From WHTI01 sp963826105 (GTDB taxonomy: Bacteria > Actinomycetota > CADDZG01 > WHSQ01): a stretch of DNA of 26,012 nucleotides. Shown here piece by piece: positions 1-8,282 of the stretch (positions within the stretch are counted from its first letter, which is position 1; each line of letters opens with the position of its first letter). The stretch spans positions 1 to 26,012 of the forward strand of contig CAWGWA010000014.1 in NCBI GenBank assembly GCA_963826105.1, in the 5' to 3' direction. The notes beneath the pieces are model-generated. The model saw nothing but the letters and a program-made list of their open reading frames with translations. It did no database searches and was not told where the DNA came from. Position numbers and translations under genes: made by a program.

Positions 1-100
1 AGCACTCCTAACCAAGCCCCCCCATTTCCCGCTCAAAACCGCCGGGGCTTGCTTTATCGGTTGCTTAAGGGGTTTTGTGCCGGAAATGGGTGCCTTGAGG

Positions 101-117
101 AGGGGGCGGAGCCCCCT
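101..117. repeat. Perfect GC hairpin, 7-bp stem
   Basis: AGGGGGC at 101-107 pairs exactly with GCCCCCT at 111-117 around a GGA loop. There is no following T run on either strand, so it is a hairpin of unknown role and not a clear intrinsic terminator. Confidence 0.5.
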
Positions 118-219
118 GGTTCGGGCTCGAGATCGGGGCCCTAGGCGGGGATTCTGTGCGGGAAACGCGGGCGTTCTCTGCGGTGTTTTTGGGGTTGGTT
201 TTGACTTGGGATGATTGTG

Positions 220-238
220 CGGGGGCCTTCGGCCCCCG
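220..238 (-). terminator. Possible terminator hairpin after the methyltransferase gene
   Basis: CGGGGGCC at 220-227 pairs perfectly with GGCCCCCG at 231-238 around a TTC loop. It lies 27 bp beyond the stop codon of the minus-strand methyltransferase, the expected place for a terminator, but no U tract follows. It may be a weak or U-less terminator. Confidence 0.4.
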
Positions 239-264
239 CTCCCGTGGTTTGGGCCACAGGCTCG

Positions 265-999
265 CTAGGGTCTCCGGTAGCTGAAGACCTGGGACCACCG
301 AGCACCCACGGGGACCCCGGGCATCATGTCCGCCCCACGCACCTTCCCGACCGGTTCGAAGCCGGCCGCGGCGAACAACCCGCTCCATCGTTTGTGGCTC
401 AACTGATGCTCCTCTTTGGTATCGCGTTGGATGACACTACGGAGGGCATTCTTCAGGAACCAGGTTGGTGAGCGAGGATTCTCCTCGTTCACCACCACGA
501 CCGCTCCGCTCGGAAGCCAGGCCCCCATAGCGTGCAGGTGAGCCGGCACGTCGGGGAGGTGGTGGAGGCAGTAACCGTAGAACAGCACCTCCGGTAGCCC
601 ACCAAGAGCGGCCTCAACCTCAGGTATCCACGTATCGGCCTGGAGATCGCCGGCGAAGAGTGCCGAAGCGACTCCCATGCGCTCGGCGAATCGATGGGCG
701 CGGGAGATCTCCTCGGGGGCAAGATCGACGCCGGCGGTCCGGTAACCGCCTGAGGCGAATGCCGCGGTGAAAAGGCCACCCCCGCACCCCATATCCAGCA
801 TTCTGGCACCGGAGGAAACACGCTCCGCGATCTCTAGGAGGGTAAGCGACAGTCGTTCACGGTTGAGGCGTGCCACTGGGTGATCGGTGAAGTACCCGAA
901 TGTGTGAGACATCCCCGGATCTCCGGAGTTCTCGTGAGCGAACTTCTTGGCTTCATCCAGGACGCGATCAACCAACGCATCGATATCTTGCTCGGTCAC
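265..999 (-). CDS. Class I SAM-dependent methyltransferase
   Basis: This 244-residue protein carries the Rossmann-type SAM-binding motif I, MLDMGCGGG at about residues 67-75, an acidic motif II at VDLAP (91-95), and a CLHHLPD segment (144-150) that matches the motif IV/post-IV region of small-molecule methyltransferases. Length is normal for a free-standing class I enzyme. The start is a GTG at 999 with a good GGAGG about 5 bases upstream. The substrate cannot be told from sequence; it could be a metabolite, quinone-like molecule or lipid. It lies 59 bp after the amidase stop on the same strand and may be the last gene of the rpsA-coaE-HAD-amidase transcript, but the gap and its own Shine-Dalgarno allow separate expression. 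Confidence 0.8.
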   Translation of the reverse strand: MTEQDIDALVDRVLDEAKKFAHENSGDPGMSHTFGYFTDHPVARLNRERLSLTLLEIAERVSSGARMLDMGCGGGLFTAAFASGGYRTAGVDLAPEEISRAHRFAERMGVASALFAGDLQADTWIPEVEAALGGLPEVLFYGYCLHHLPDVPAHLHAMGAWLPSGAVVVVNEENPRSPTWFLKNALRSVIQRDTKEEHQLSHKRWSGLFAAAGFEPVGKVRGADMMPGVPVGARWSQVFSYRRP

Positions 1000-1058
1000 T
1001 TGTCCTCCACCGCTAGAAGAACGGTCACCTTATCGGAACGACTCCCCAGATCCTCGGA

Positions 1059-2468
1059 TCAGGACACGGGCGGACGACGGTCGGTCCACGGTTTCGCGGC
1101 CTCGAGCTGAGCCGACAGCCTCAGGAGTAGCGCGTCGCCCGCGGGTGGGCCTATCAGCTGGACTCCGACCGGTAGACCCTCGTCGGTCCAGTGCAGAGGG
1201 ACCGAGGCCGCCGGCTGACCGGTGATGTTGGCCGCTGGTGTGAACGGGATGAACGCGCCGGCGAATGCGATCTGCATGAAGGGGTCTTCCTGGTCGCGGA
1301 TCCACCCAGTCTTGGGCGGCACCATCGCGAGGGTCGGCGTGACCACCACGTCGTATTCGTTCCAGAGCGCCACCATCCGGCGCGACAGGGCCTTGAGGCC
1401 CTCCATCGCGCGCACGTAGTCGAGGCTGTTGGTAGTCATCCCGGTCTCCGCGAGCATCCGGTTGAGGGGTTCGATCTTGTCGAGGTCCGTTCCCGGGTAG
1501 TACGCGGTGCCTGTCTGCACCGCGGCGAGGAACATAGGGGTCAGGTTCGGGTCGGACCAATCCGGGGTCACCTCAGTGACCTGATGTCCCAGTTCTTCGA
1601 GGAGCACCATCGCCTCTTCGACCGCGGTTACCGGCTCAGGCTCGACCGGAGATCCGGTGGGCGAGGTCGTCGTGAAACCGATCCTCAGTCGCTCGACGGG
1701 AGCACCGACCTCATCGGCGAACGGACGCTCCGGAGGAGGCGCCCAGTAGGGGTCGCCGGACTCGTAACCCGTTAGCACATCGAGGATCGCGGCCGAATCG
1801 CGCACCGTACGCGTCAGGGCACCTTGGGTCGAGAACCCTGCCCATCCCTCGCCTCCGGGAGCCTGCGAGACACGCCCGCGCGATGGCTTCAGTCCGAACA
1901 GTCCACAGCACGACGCCGGAATCCTGATCGATCCGCCGCCGTCGGAACCGTGCGCGACGGGCGCCATGCCGGACGACACTGCCGCCCCCGCTCCGCCACT
2001 CGAGCCCCCCGGGGTCCGGGTGACGTCCCAGGGGTTGTGACACACACCGTTGAGATCGGACTCGGTCATCGGGATCGTGCCGAACTCTGGAGAGTTGGAT
2101 TTGCCGAGCAGGACGAACCCAGCCGCCCTCAGGCGCGTGACCGTGGCCGCGTCGGTCTCGGGCACATGTGTCTCGAACGAGCGCGATGAATAGGTGGTGC
2201 GCACGCCGGCGACATCATCGAGTTCCTTGATCGGGATCGGGACCCCGTGGAACGGCGGAAGATCCTCTCCGGCGGCCACCTGCTTTTCCTTGCGGGCTGC
2301 GTCGGCCAGTGCATCCTCCGCGGTGACGGTAACGAACGCGTTCAACTCGCCGTCGAGCTTCTCGATCCGGGACAGATACAACTCGGTCAACTCGACCGGA
2401 GACAGCTCTCCCGCTTTGATCAATTCCGCCTGGCGGGTCGCCGGTAGGAATGCGAGCTCTTGGGTCAC
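1059..2468 (-). CDS. Amidase signature family hydrolase
   Basis: The 469-residue protein belongs to the amidase signature family, which hydrolyses carboxamide bonds with a Ser-cisSer-Lys triad. All three residues are present: Lys81 in the PIPIKEL segment, cis-Ser156 in the glycine/serine-rich PGGSSGG motif and nucleophile Ser180 in GGGSIRIP. The 75- and 24-residue spacings between them are those of GatA and FAAH. The chosen GTG start at 2468 follows a GGGAGG 7 bases upstream and lies one base after the stop of the HAD gene; an upstream ATG would force a longer overlap and has no better ribosome site. No gatC or gatB lies nearby, so I read it as a general amidase (amide, nylon-oligomer or peptide-amide type) and not the tRNA amidotransferase subunit. 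Cytoplasmic: no signal peptide is visible. Confidence 0.85.
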   Translation of the reverse strand: MTQELAFLPATRQAELIKAGELSPVELTELYLSRIEKLDGELNAFVTVTAEDALADAARKEKQVAAGEDLPPFHGVPIPIKELDDVAGVRTTYSSRSFETHVPETDAATVTRLRAAGFVLLGKSNSPEFGTIPMTESDLNGVCHNPWDVTRTPGGSSGGAGAAVSSGMAPVAHGSDGGGSIRIPASCCGLFGLKPSRGRVSQAPGGEGWAGFSTQGALTRTVRDSAAILDVLTGYESGDPYWAPPPERPFADEVGAPVERLRIGFTTTSPTGSPVEPEPVTAVEEAMVLLEELGHQVTEVTPDWSDPNLTPMFLAAVQTGTAYYPGTDLDKIEPLNRMLAETGMTTNSLDYVRAMEGLKALSRRMVALWNEYDVVVTPTLAMVPPKTGWIRDQEDPFMQIAFAGAFIPFTPAANITGQPAASVPLHWTDEGLPVGVQLIGPPAGDALLLRLSAQLEAAKPWTDRRPPVS

Positions 2469-2469
2469 C

Positions 2470-3171
2470 TCACAGCCTCCCGATCGTTGGGATGAGTTCC
2501 GCAAGGGACTCTATGCGCGGGTAAGGCGCGTCGGGATAGCGATCCAACCGGTCGAGGAGGATCGCGTTGAGGCCTACCTCCAATGCCGGCTCGACGTCCA
2601 TCTGGGGAGAGTCGCCCACGTGGACGCATCTGGCCGGATCGATAGCGGCTCGTTCGACCGCGATCTGGTAGAGGGCCGGGTCCGGTTTCTCGATCCCCTC
2701 CCGCCCCGAGATCACGACCGGCTCGAACACGCCACCCAGCTCGAGGTCAACGAGCATGTCCTCGAGCCAGGTCTCGAAGTTAGAGATGAGGCCCAGGCGG
2801 TAACCCGAAGATCGAAGGTCTTCCACCGCAGGGAGGACGTCTGGGTAGAGCTTGTAGGACGACGAGCTCGAGAACACGGAGAAGAGCTCCTTTACCAAGC
2901 CCTCGTCTTCCACTTCCAACTCTTCGAGGAAGCGGCGATAGAGGTACGACCAGAAGGTCAGGCTGGCTTCGGCCGAGAGTGAGGGGTTCTCGACCCCGGT
3001 GGCCTCCGCGATGTCCACGAGATGCGGAGCCATCCGCTCGCGAACCTCGGCAACCCGCTCGGGGGTGAGCTCGTAACCGCGCGCCGAACATACCGAGGCA
3101 AACAGTTCTTCGAACGACGGATGAGGCCTCAGCAGAGTGTCTCCCGCATCGAAGAACACGATCTCGATCAC
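2470..3171 (-). CDS. HAD-superfamily hydrolase (subfamily IA, REG-2/HDHD3-like)
   Basis: The 233-residue product has the four HAD motifs: I at FFDAGDTLL with nucleophile Asp8, II at Ser130 (LISNFE), III at Lys162 (GIEKPDP) and IV at GDSPQMD with Asp187 and Asp192. An alpha-helical cap of subfamily I type lies between motifs I and II. Motif I is D-A-G-D-T, so the usual second Asp (position +2, the general acid/base) is Gly and an Asp is at +3. This variation is common in REG-2/HDHD3-like members and leaves phosphatase activity uncertain. The start is set at GTG 3171, which overlaps the coaE stop by 4 bases (GTGA), typical of translational coupling; an ATG at 3201 inside coaE is the alternative. 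The substrate is unknown. Confidence 0.8.
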   Translation of the reverse strand: MIEIVFFDAGDTLLRPHPSFEELFASVCSARGYELTPERVAEVRERMAPHLVDIAEATGVENPSLSAEASLTFWSYLYRRFLEELEVEDEGLVKELFSVFSSSSSYKLYPDVLPAVEDLRSSGYRLGLISNFETWLEDMLVDLELGGVFEPVVISGREGIEKPDPALYQIAVERAAIDPARCVHVGDSPQMDVEPALEVGLNAILLDRLDRYPDAPYPRIESLAELIPTIGRL

Positions 3172-3773
3172 GCGTCGCGCCGGGCCGTGAGTTCGTCCCA
3201 CACCTGGGCGGCTGCCGCCGCCAAGTCCTCGACGCCACCAGTGTTCGTCACGACGATGTCCGCCTTCTCGAGAAGAACCTCGCGGGGAACCTGCGACTTC
3301 ATACGCGCATCGACGTCGGCCGCGAGCATCCCTCGCTCGGCGATGAGGCGTCGTTTTCGAACCTCGTCGGTGGCATCCACGACGACGATGACCTCGACCA
3401 GTTGCTCGAACCCGGTGCCCACGATCAGGGCGGCGTCGAGGACGACGATCTCGTTCGTGTTGCTGAGCATCTCGAAGGTCTCCGCGATCCGCTCCACGAT
3501 CCGCGGATGGGTGATGGCGTTGAGAACCGCGAGCTTGGCCGGGTCGTTGAAGACGATCTCGGCCAGTTGCTTCCTGCCGATCTCCATCGTGCCCGGCACG
3601 AGGATGTCGTGTCCGAATTGATCCACGACCCCTCGCCAGGCGATCTCTCCCGGTTCGAGTACCGCCCGGCCGATGGCATCGGCGTCGATGATCTCGGCGC
3701 CGCGCTCGGCGAGGAAGGCTGCAAACGTTGACTTACCGGAGCCGATACCTCCCGTAAGACCGACAGACAGCAT
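3168..3773 (-). CDS. coaE: Dephospho-CoA kinase
   Basis: CoaE phosphorylates the 3'-hydroxyl of the dephospho-CoA ribose, the last step of coenzyme A synthesis. The 201-residue protein opens with the P-loop GLTGGIGSGKST (residues 5-16), has the conserved DAD pair at Asp30/Asp32, the THPRI segment near 98-102, and an Arg-rich lid region (VRKRRLIAERG). Length agrees with E. coli CoaE (about 206). It sits 17 bp after rpsA and overlaps the HAD gene by 4 nt. The pairing rpsA-coaE is well conserved in Actinobacteria and supports the call. The ATG at 3773 has no strong Shine-Dalgarno, so translation may depend on coupling to rpsA. Confidence 0.95.
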   Translation of the reverse strand: MLSVGLTGGIGSGKSTFAAFLAERGAEIIDADAIGRAVLEPGEIAWRGVVDQFGHDILVPGTMEIGRKQLAEIVFNDPAKLAVLNAITHPRIVERIAETFEMLSNTNEIVVLDAALIVGTGFEQLVEVIVVVDATDEVRKRRLIAERGMLAADVDARMKSQVPREVLLEKADIVVTNTGGVEDLAAAAAQVWDELTARRDA

Positions 3774-3790
3774 CTGTGTGCGGCCCGACG

Positions 3791-5455
3791 CTAGCTTTGG
3801 CCGCGCTCGCGCTTCAGATCTTTGACGATGGACTCGAGCGAATCTCCGTCGGCATCGGCGGCCTCTTCGGGCGCCTCGTCCTCCGCTATCGCCTCGACGG
3901 CGGTTCCCGGCTCATTGCCCTCTTCGGGCTCCTCGCGCTCTAGAGCCTCGTCGAGATCGTCGCTGCCCTCGGCCGCGGTGAGGTGCTCGCCGGTCTCGGG
4001 GGCGACGTCGGGATCCATGTGCTCAGAGATCGCAGCCTCTTCCTTCTCCTCTGCGGGAGTGGGAGGAAGCTCCGAGGTCGCCTCCGCGGTGTCCTCGACA
4101 GACACCCCGGGCTCGATCTCGGGCTCGATCTCCGGCTCGATCTCGGGCTCGACCGAGAGCTCGGGAGCTGCCTCCGGCTCGACCGCGAGGTCTCCTCCCT
4201 CTTCGGTCGCCGCGGCTGCGGGGATCTCACCCTCACCTGGACCTTCGGAATCGCGCACTGCCTGCTTGCGCGACAGGCTGATCCGGCGGCGATCCAGATC
4301 GATGTCGATGATCTTGACCGGAACCCGATCGTGAACCGAAACCTCATCCTCGGCCTTCTCGACATGATGCTCGGCAAGCTCGGAGATGTGAACCAGGCCC
4401 TCGATCGCATCGTCAACCTCGACGAACGCACCGAATGGGACGAGCTTCGTAACGCGCCCCTCGATAACGTCGCCGACCTCGTGACTGCGTGCGAACTGGC
4501 GCCACGGGTCTTCCTGTGTTGCCTTGAGCGAGAGCGACACACGCTCGCGCTCGAGGTCGACATCGAGAACCTCGACCTGAACTTCCTGGCCGACCTCGAC
4601 GACCTCCGACGGATGATCGACGTGCTTCCACGACAGCTCGGAAACGTGAACCAGACCATCGACGCCACCGAGGTCCACGAAGGCACCGAAGTTGACGATC
4701 GAGGACACGGTTCCGGTCCGGATCTCGCCCTTCTCGAGCGAGGTGAGGAATTCCTGGCGCTGCTCGGCCTGAGACTCCTCGAGGAACTTCCTGCGGGACA
4801 GCACAACGTTGTTGCGGTTCTTGTCGAGTTCGATGATCCGACACTCGAGCTCCTGGCCGACGTAGGGCTGCAGGTCGCGGACCCGGCGCATCTCGACGAG
4901 GGATGCGGGGAGGAAACCACGCAGGCCGATGTCGAGGATGAGACCACCCTTGACCACTTCGATGACCGGTCCGGTAACGGTGTCGTCCTTGGCCTTGATC
5001 TCTTCGATGCGGCCCCAGGCACGCTCGTACTGGGCCCGCTTCTTGGACAGGATGAGGCGGCCGTCCGCATCTTCTTTCTGGAGTACTAGGGTCTCGATCT
5101 CATCACCGATGGAAACGACCTCGGATGGATCGACATCATTGCGGATGGAAAGTTCTCGCAATGGGATGACACCTTCGGATTTGTAGCCGATGTCGAGAAG
5201 GACCTCATCCTTCTCGATCTTCACGACGGTTCCGGTCATCAGGTCACCGTCGTCGAAGGGCTTGATGGTGGCGTCGATCGCCGCCATAAGCTCTTCCATG
5301 GTCTCGCCGACGTCGTTCTCGACGATGATGCCTCCGGCGAAGCTCTCGCCCGAAGTGGATGGAGCGGTACGGGTGATCGTGCCCCCGTGGCCGTCCGGCA
5401 ATGTCTGCTCTGGTTCGCCCGACGCTTGCGCAGCGCCGTCTAGCTGGTCACTCAT
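3791..5455 (-). CDS. rpsA: 30S ribosomal protein S1
   Basis: S1 binds mRNA on the 30S subunit. The 554-residue protein has four S1/OB-fold repeats at about 70-140, 157-223, 243-311 and 327-396. Repeats 3 and 4 carry the classical NFGAFVDLGGVDGLVHVSELS-type core. Four S1 domains, not the six of E. coli, is the actinobacterial plan. An N-terminal 65-residue extension and a very acidic C-terminal tail of about 150 residues flank the repeats; the tail contains a tandem Glu-Pro-Glu-Ile repeat coded by 12-base units (4109-4156). The ATG at 5455 is preceded by AAGGAGG at a rather long distance (12 bases). A promoter and a 5' stem-loop lie just upstream. The mycobacterial homologue has been debated as a pyrazinoic acid target; nothing here bears on that. 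Confidence 0.95.
   Translation of the reverse strand: MSDQLDGAAQASGEPEQTLPDGHGGTITRTAPSTSGESFAGGIIVENDVGETMEELMAAIDATIKPFDDGDLMTGTVVKIEKDEVLLDIGYKSEGVIPLRELSIRNDVDPSEVVSIGDEIETLVLQKEDADGRLILSKKRAQYERAWGRIEEIKAKDDTVTGPVIEVVKGGLILDIGLRGFLPASLVEMRRVRDLQPYVGQELECRIIELDKNRNNVVLSRRKFLEESQAEQRQEFLTSLEKGEIRTGTVSSIVNFGAFVDLGGVDGLVHVSELSWKHVDHPSEVVEVGQEVQVEVLDVDLERERVSLSLKATQEDPWRQFARSHEVGDVIEGRVTKLVPFGAFVEVDDAIEGLVHISELAEHHVEKAEDEVSVHDRVPVKIIDIDLDRRRISLSRKQAVRDSEGPGEGEIPAAAATEEGGDLAVEPEAAPELSVEPEIEPEIEPEIEPGVSVEDTAEATSELPPTPAEEKEEAAISEHMDPDVAPETGEHLTAAEGSDDLDEALEREEPEEGNEPGTAVEAIAEDEAPEEAADADGDSLESIVKDLKRERGQS
4109..4156 (-). repeat. 12-bp tandem coding repeat in the rpsA tail
   Basis: Two exact 12-base units, a third with one change and a fourth diverged in its last bases lie head to tail (4109-4120, 4121-4132, 4133-4144, 4145-4156). 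Translated on the minus strand they give a run of Glu-Pro-Glu-Ile. In-frame copy number changes would lengthen or shorten the acidic tail without breaking the gene. Confidence 0.8.
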
Positions 5456-5484
5456 ATGGAAAGGGTTCCTCCTTACAGGGATTA

Positions 5485-5500
5485 CCCCCCGTCAGGGGGG
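5485..5500 (-). promoter_or_regulatory. 5'-terminal stem-loop of the rpsA leader
   Basis: On the minus strand six C residues, a TGAC loop and six G residues form a perfect 6-bp GC hairpin. With the -10 box at 5508-5513 the transcript should start near 5501, so the hairpin would sit at the very 5' end of the mRNA, about 12 bases before the Shine-Dalgarno AAGGAGG. It could stabilise the mRNA or serve S1 autoregulation; it could also be the 3' hairpin of polA, though no T run follows. Confidence 0.45.
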
Positions 5501-5507
5501 CCGAAGA

Positions 5508-5537
5508 AGTATAAGGGCCAGCCCGCAAGTGTCTCAA
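5508..5537 (-). promoter_or_regulatory. Predicted sigma70-type promoter of rpsA
   Basis: On the minus strand TTGAGA (5537-5532) and TATACT (5513-5508) are separated by 18 bases. They lie in the 112-bp gap between polA and rpsA and are the best match to a housekeeping promoter there. The predicted leader is about 46 nt. Confidence 0.6.
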
Positions 5538-5567
5538 CCGGGCTCAACTAGGGTCCGTTCGAGACGC

Positions 5568-8282
5568 TCAGCCTTTTGCCTCGGCCCAGTTCACCCCGGT
5601 CGATGACTCGACCGCCAGTGGGACCTTCATCTCGCAAACAGAGGTCATCTCACGCTCGACCAGCTCGCCGGCGGCGGCGATCTCACCCTTCGGGACCTCG
5701 AAAACCAGCTCGTCGTGGACCGTGAGGATCATGCGGGTCCCCAGGCCCGACTTCTCGAGTTCCCTCTCTACGTTGATCATCGCCAGCTTCATGATGTCGG
5801 CGGCGCTGCCCTGGATCGGGGCATTGAGGGCCTGGCGCTCCCCTATCGACCGCACCCTGGGATTGCCGCTGCCGAGTTCCGGCAGGTACCTCCGGCGGCC
5901 GAACATCGTGGTGGTAAAACCGTCCGCATACGCCTGCTTGACGACCTCATCGAGGAAGTCGGCGACCCCACCGAAGCTCTCGAAGTAGGTCTCCATGATC
6001 TGCTCCGCCTCGGCGACCGGGACGTTGAGTCGCTCCGCCAGGCCGGCCGCCCCCATCCCGTAGGCCAGGCCGTAGTTCACCATCTTGGCGACAGAGCGGT
6101 GCTTGGCCTTCAACCCCTCTGGCGGGAGATCGTAGATCTGGGCCGCGGTCGCCGAGTGGATGTCTTGGTTCTGGTTGAAAACGTCGATCAAGATCGGATC
6201 CTCGGAGAGATGGGCCATGACGCGCAACTCGATCTGGGAGTAGTCGATCGACAGGAGAACGTCGCCCTCCTCGGCGATGAACGCCCGGCGGATCTGCTTG
6301 CCGAGGTCGGTGCGCACCGGGATGTTCATGAGGTTCGGGTTGGTGGAAGACAATCGTCCGGTCGCCGCGACCGTCTGGTCATAGGTCGTGTGGATGCGGC
6401 CGTCCTCGGGATCGACGAGCGGAGGCAACGCGTCGACGTATGTGTTCTTCAGCTTGGCGAGTTCACGGTAGTCGAGCAGGGTTTGAACGAACGGGTGCTG
6501 ATCGACCAGGGTCTGTAACGCGCGGGCGTCGGTCGAGAGGCCGGTCTTCGTGCGCCGCGTCGTCTTCAATCCCAGCTTGTCGTACAGAAGGACCCGCAAT
6601 TGCGTCGGTGATCCCAGGTTGATGACCTCACCTGCGTGTTCGTAGCACTCGGTCTCGAGCTGAGCGACGCGCTTGTCGAGGTCTTCAGCCATCCCGAGGA
6701 GGTAGTCGAGGTCGACCTTTATCCCTCGCTCTTCCATATGAGCAAGCACAGGGATCAACGGATGCTCGACCTTGAGGTATAGATCGGCCATCCCGAGGCG
6801 ATCGAGTTCCGGGGCGATCGTTCCGGCCATCTCGAGGATGGCGCGCGCTCGAAGACCGGCGTCCTCGGCCGCGGTGTGATCCGGCTCTCCGCCAAGGAGA
6901 TCAAGGGTCCCCTGATCACCGTCGTCGGTCCGATCGGTCCCAGATACCGCCTTGAGCTCGCGGCCCGTGTACTTGCGCGCGACCTCTTCGAGTGCATACC
7001 CGGGGGCCCCGGGGTCGAGGAGGTAGGACGCGACGTGAGTGTCGAGCACGACCCCGTCGACCGCGACGCCCGTCGCATCGAGCGACAGGTACAGGGAGCG
7101 CGCGCCGTGGACGAACTTCTCGACCTTCGGATCCTCGAGTACCGCCCGCAGACCATCGGCCGCGTCCTCGGAGGTCACGCCGTCGGGGCCGATGGGCACG
7201 AACGCAGCCCTCGCTTCATCGCCCCACACGAACGCGAGCGAGCGCGGCTTACCGCGTGGAGAGAACGGGACCATGTCGATCGCGATGGGTCCCCCCGCGA
7301 TCAACTCGGCCGCCAGCTCCTCGATCGCTCGCGGACTGTCGGCGACGGTGAGTTCGAGTTCGAGCGGTTCGCCTTCACCCTCAGCCGCGTCCGGGAGATC
7401 GGAGAGAAGTCGCTCGAGCAGGGTTCGGAACTCGAGGGAGGTGAACAGCTCGCGCACCTGCTCGAGATCCCAGGCCCCCATCTTCAGGTCCTCGATCAGA
7501 ACGTCGTCGAGCGAAACTTCCCCGAGGGTCGAAAGCTTCTTGTTGATCGCCACCTGCTCGGCGTACTCGATGAGGTTCTGCGACAGCTTCGGCGTCTGCT
7601 CGGCCGCGTGGGCGACGACCTCCTCCGCGCTTCCGTACTTCTGGATCAGCTTCGCCGCCGTCTTGGTTCCCACACCCGGTACCCCGGGAAGGTTGTCGGA
7701 GTTATCGCCCTCGAGAGCCTTGAGGTCTACGTACTTCGCCGGCGGCACGCCGTAGCGCTCCTCGACCGCGGCCGGGTCCATCTCGACGATGTCGGTGATC
7801 CCTCGCCGGTTGTACAGAACCTTGATGCGACCGCCAACCAACTGGAAGAAGTCGCGGTCGCCGGTAACGATGCGGACGTCGAGGTCTTCGGCCGCAGCAG
7901 CGTGGGCCAGGAACGCGATGATGTCATCTGCCTCGTGACCGGGGAGCTCGAACATCGGGATGTTCATGACCTTGAGGACCTCACGGATCAAAGGCACCTG
8001 CGGCGAGAAGAACTCGGGCGTCTCCTTGCGATTGGACTTGTAGTCGGTGTACTCCTCGGAACGCTGCAACGGAGCACCGACGTCGAGGCAGGCAGCGATG
8101 TAGTCGGGTTTCTGCTCTTGGAGCAGTTTGATCAGCATCGATGTGAACCCATAGACGGCGTTCGTGTGCGTACCGTCGGATGTCTGAAGGTCCTCCGGCA
8201 AGGCGTAGAACGCTCGGAATGCAAGGGAGTAACTGTCGAGTAGCAACAGCTTCGGTCGGGACTTCTTCTTCGTGGGGGGCAT
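5568..8282 (-). CDS. polA: DNA polymerase I
   Basis: The 904-residue enzyme has an N-terminal 5' nuclease domain (to about residue 300, with GHEADDIIA, TGDRDFFQLV and the GDNSDNLPGVPGVGTKTA H3TH segment), a degenerate 3'-5' exonuclease domain, and a family A polymerase domain. Motif A has catalytic Asp680 (SIDYSQIELR), motif B the O-helix RSVAKMVNYGLAYG, motif C Asp857 (VHDEL). The exonuclease Asp-x-Glu motif is replaced by IDMVPFS and the second motif is lost, so proofreading should be absent. The residue equal to E. coli Phe762 is Tyr737, which in T7 polymerase and reportedly in mycobacterial PolA lowers discrimination against dideoxynucleotides. The length is the same as mycobacterial PolA. 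The ATG at 8282 has no Shine-Dalgarno but lies 7 bases after TAAGCT, so the mRNA may be leaderless. Confidence 0.97.
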   Translation of the reverse strand: MPPTKKKSRPKLLLLDSYSLAFRAFYALPEDLQTSDGTHTNAVYGFTSMLIKLLQEQKPDYIAACLDVGAPLQRSEEYTDYKSNRKETPEFFSPQVPLIREVLKVMNIPMFELPGHEADDIIAFLAHAAAAEDLDVRIVTGDRDFFQLVGGRIKVLYNRRGITDIVEMDPAAVEERYGVPPAKYVDLKALEGDNSDNLPGVPGVGTKTAAKLIQKYGSAEEVVAHAAEQTPKLSQNLIEYAEQVAINKKLSTLGEVSLDDVLIEDLKMGAWDLEQVRELFTSLEFRTLLERLLSDLPDAAEGEGEPLELELTVADSPRAIEELAAELIAGGPIAIDMVPFSPRGKPRSLAFVWGDEARAAFVPIGPDGVTSEDAADGLRAVLEDPKVEKFVHGARSLYLSLDATGVAVDGVVLDTHVASYLLDPGAPGYALEEVARKYTGRELKAVSGTDRTDDGDQGTLDLLGGEPDHTAAEDAGLRARAILEMAGTIAPELDRLGMADLYLKVEHPLIPVLAHMEERGIKVDLDYLLGMAEDLDKRVAQLETECYEHAGEVINLGSPTQLRVLLYDKLGLKTTRRTKTGLSTDARALQTLVDQHPFVQTLLDYRELAKLKNTYVDALPPLVDPEDGRIHTTYDQTVAATGRLSSTNPNLMNIPVRTDLGKQIRRAFIAEEGDVLLSIDYSQIELRVMAHLSEDPILIDVFNQNQDIHSATAAQIYDLPPEGLKAKHRSVAKMVNYGLAYGMGAAGLAERLNVPVAEAEQIMETYFESFGGVADFLDEVVKQAYADGFTTTMFGRRRYLPELGSGNPRVRSIGERQALNAPIQGSAADIMKLAMINVERELEKSGLGTRMILTVHDELVFEVPKGEIAAAGELVEREMTSVCEMKVPLAVESSTGVNWAEAKG

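Larger units (their letters stand above)
1..264. other. Non-coding left end of the window
   Basis: I see no supported gene here. A minus-strand open frame at 65-388 overlaps the end of the methyltransferase and gives a low-complexity Pro/Arg-rich product with no family resemblance, so I read it as chance. The stretch holds two perfect short hairpins (101-117 and 220-238), both G/C-rich and without a T tract. It most likely is the 3' intergenic region of the minus-strand methyltransferase. Confidence 0.6.

Noticed and set aside
65..388. Minus-strand open frame of 107 codons at the left end
   Set aside because: Low-complexity Pro/Arg product, overlaps the methyltransferase 3' end in another frame, contains both hairpins; no family features.
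3983..5089. Long plus-strand open frame antisense to rpsA
   Set aside because: Mirrors the rpsA codons; product has no recognisable fold and rpsA is unambiguous.
6876..8243. Long plus-strand open frame antisense to polA
   Set aside because: A shadow of the GC-rich coding strand; Arg/Leu/Asp-rich product without domain pattern, while polA is certain on the other strand.
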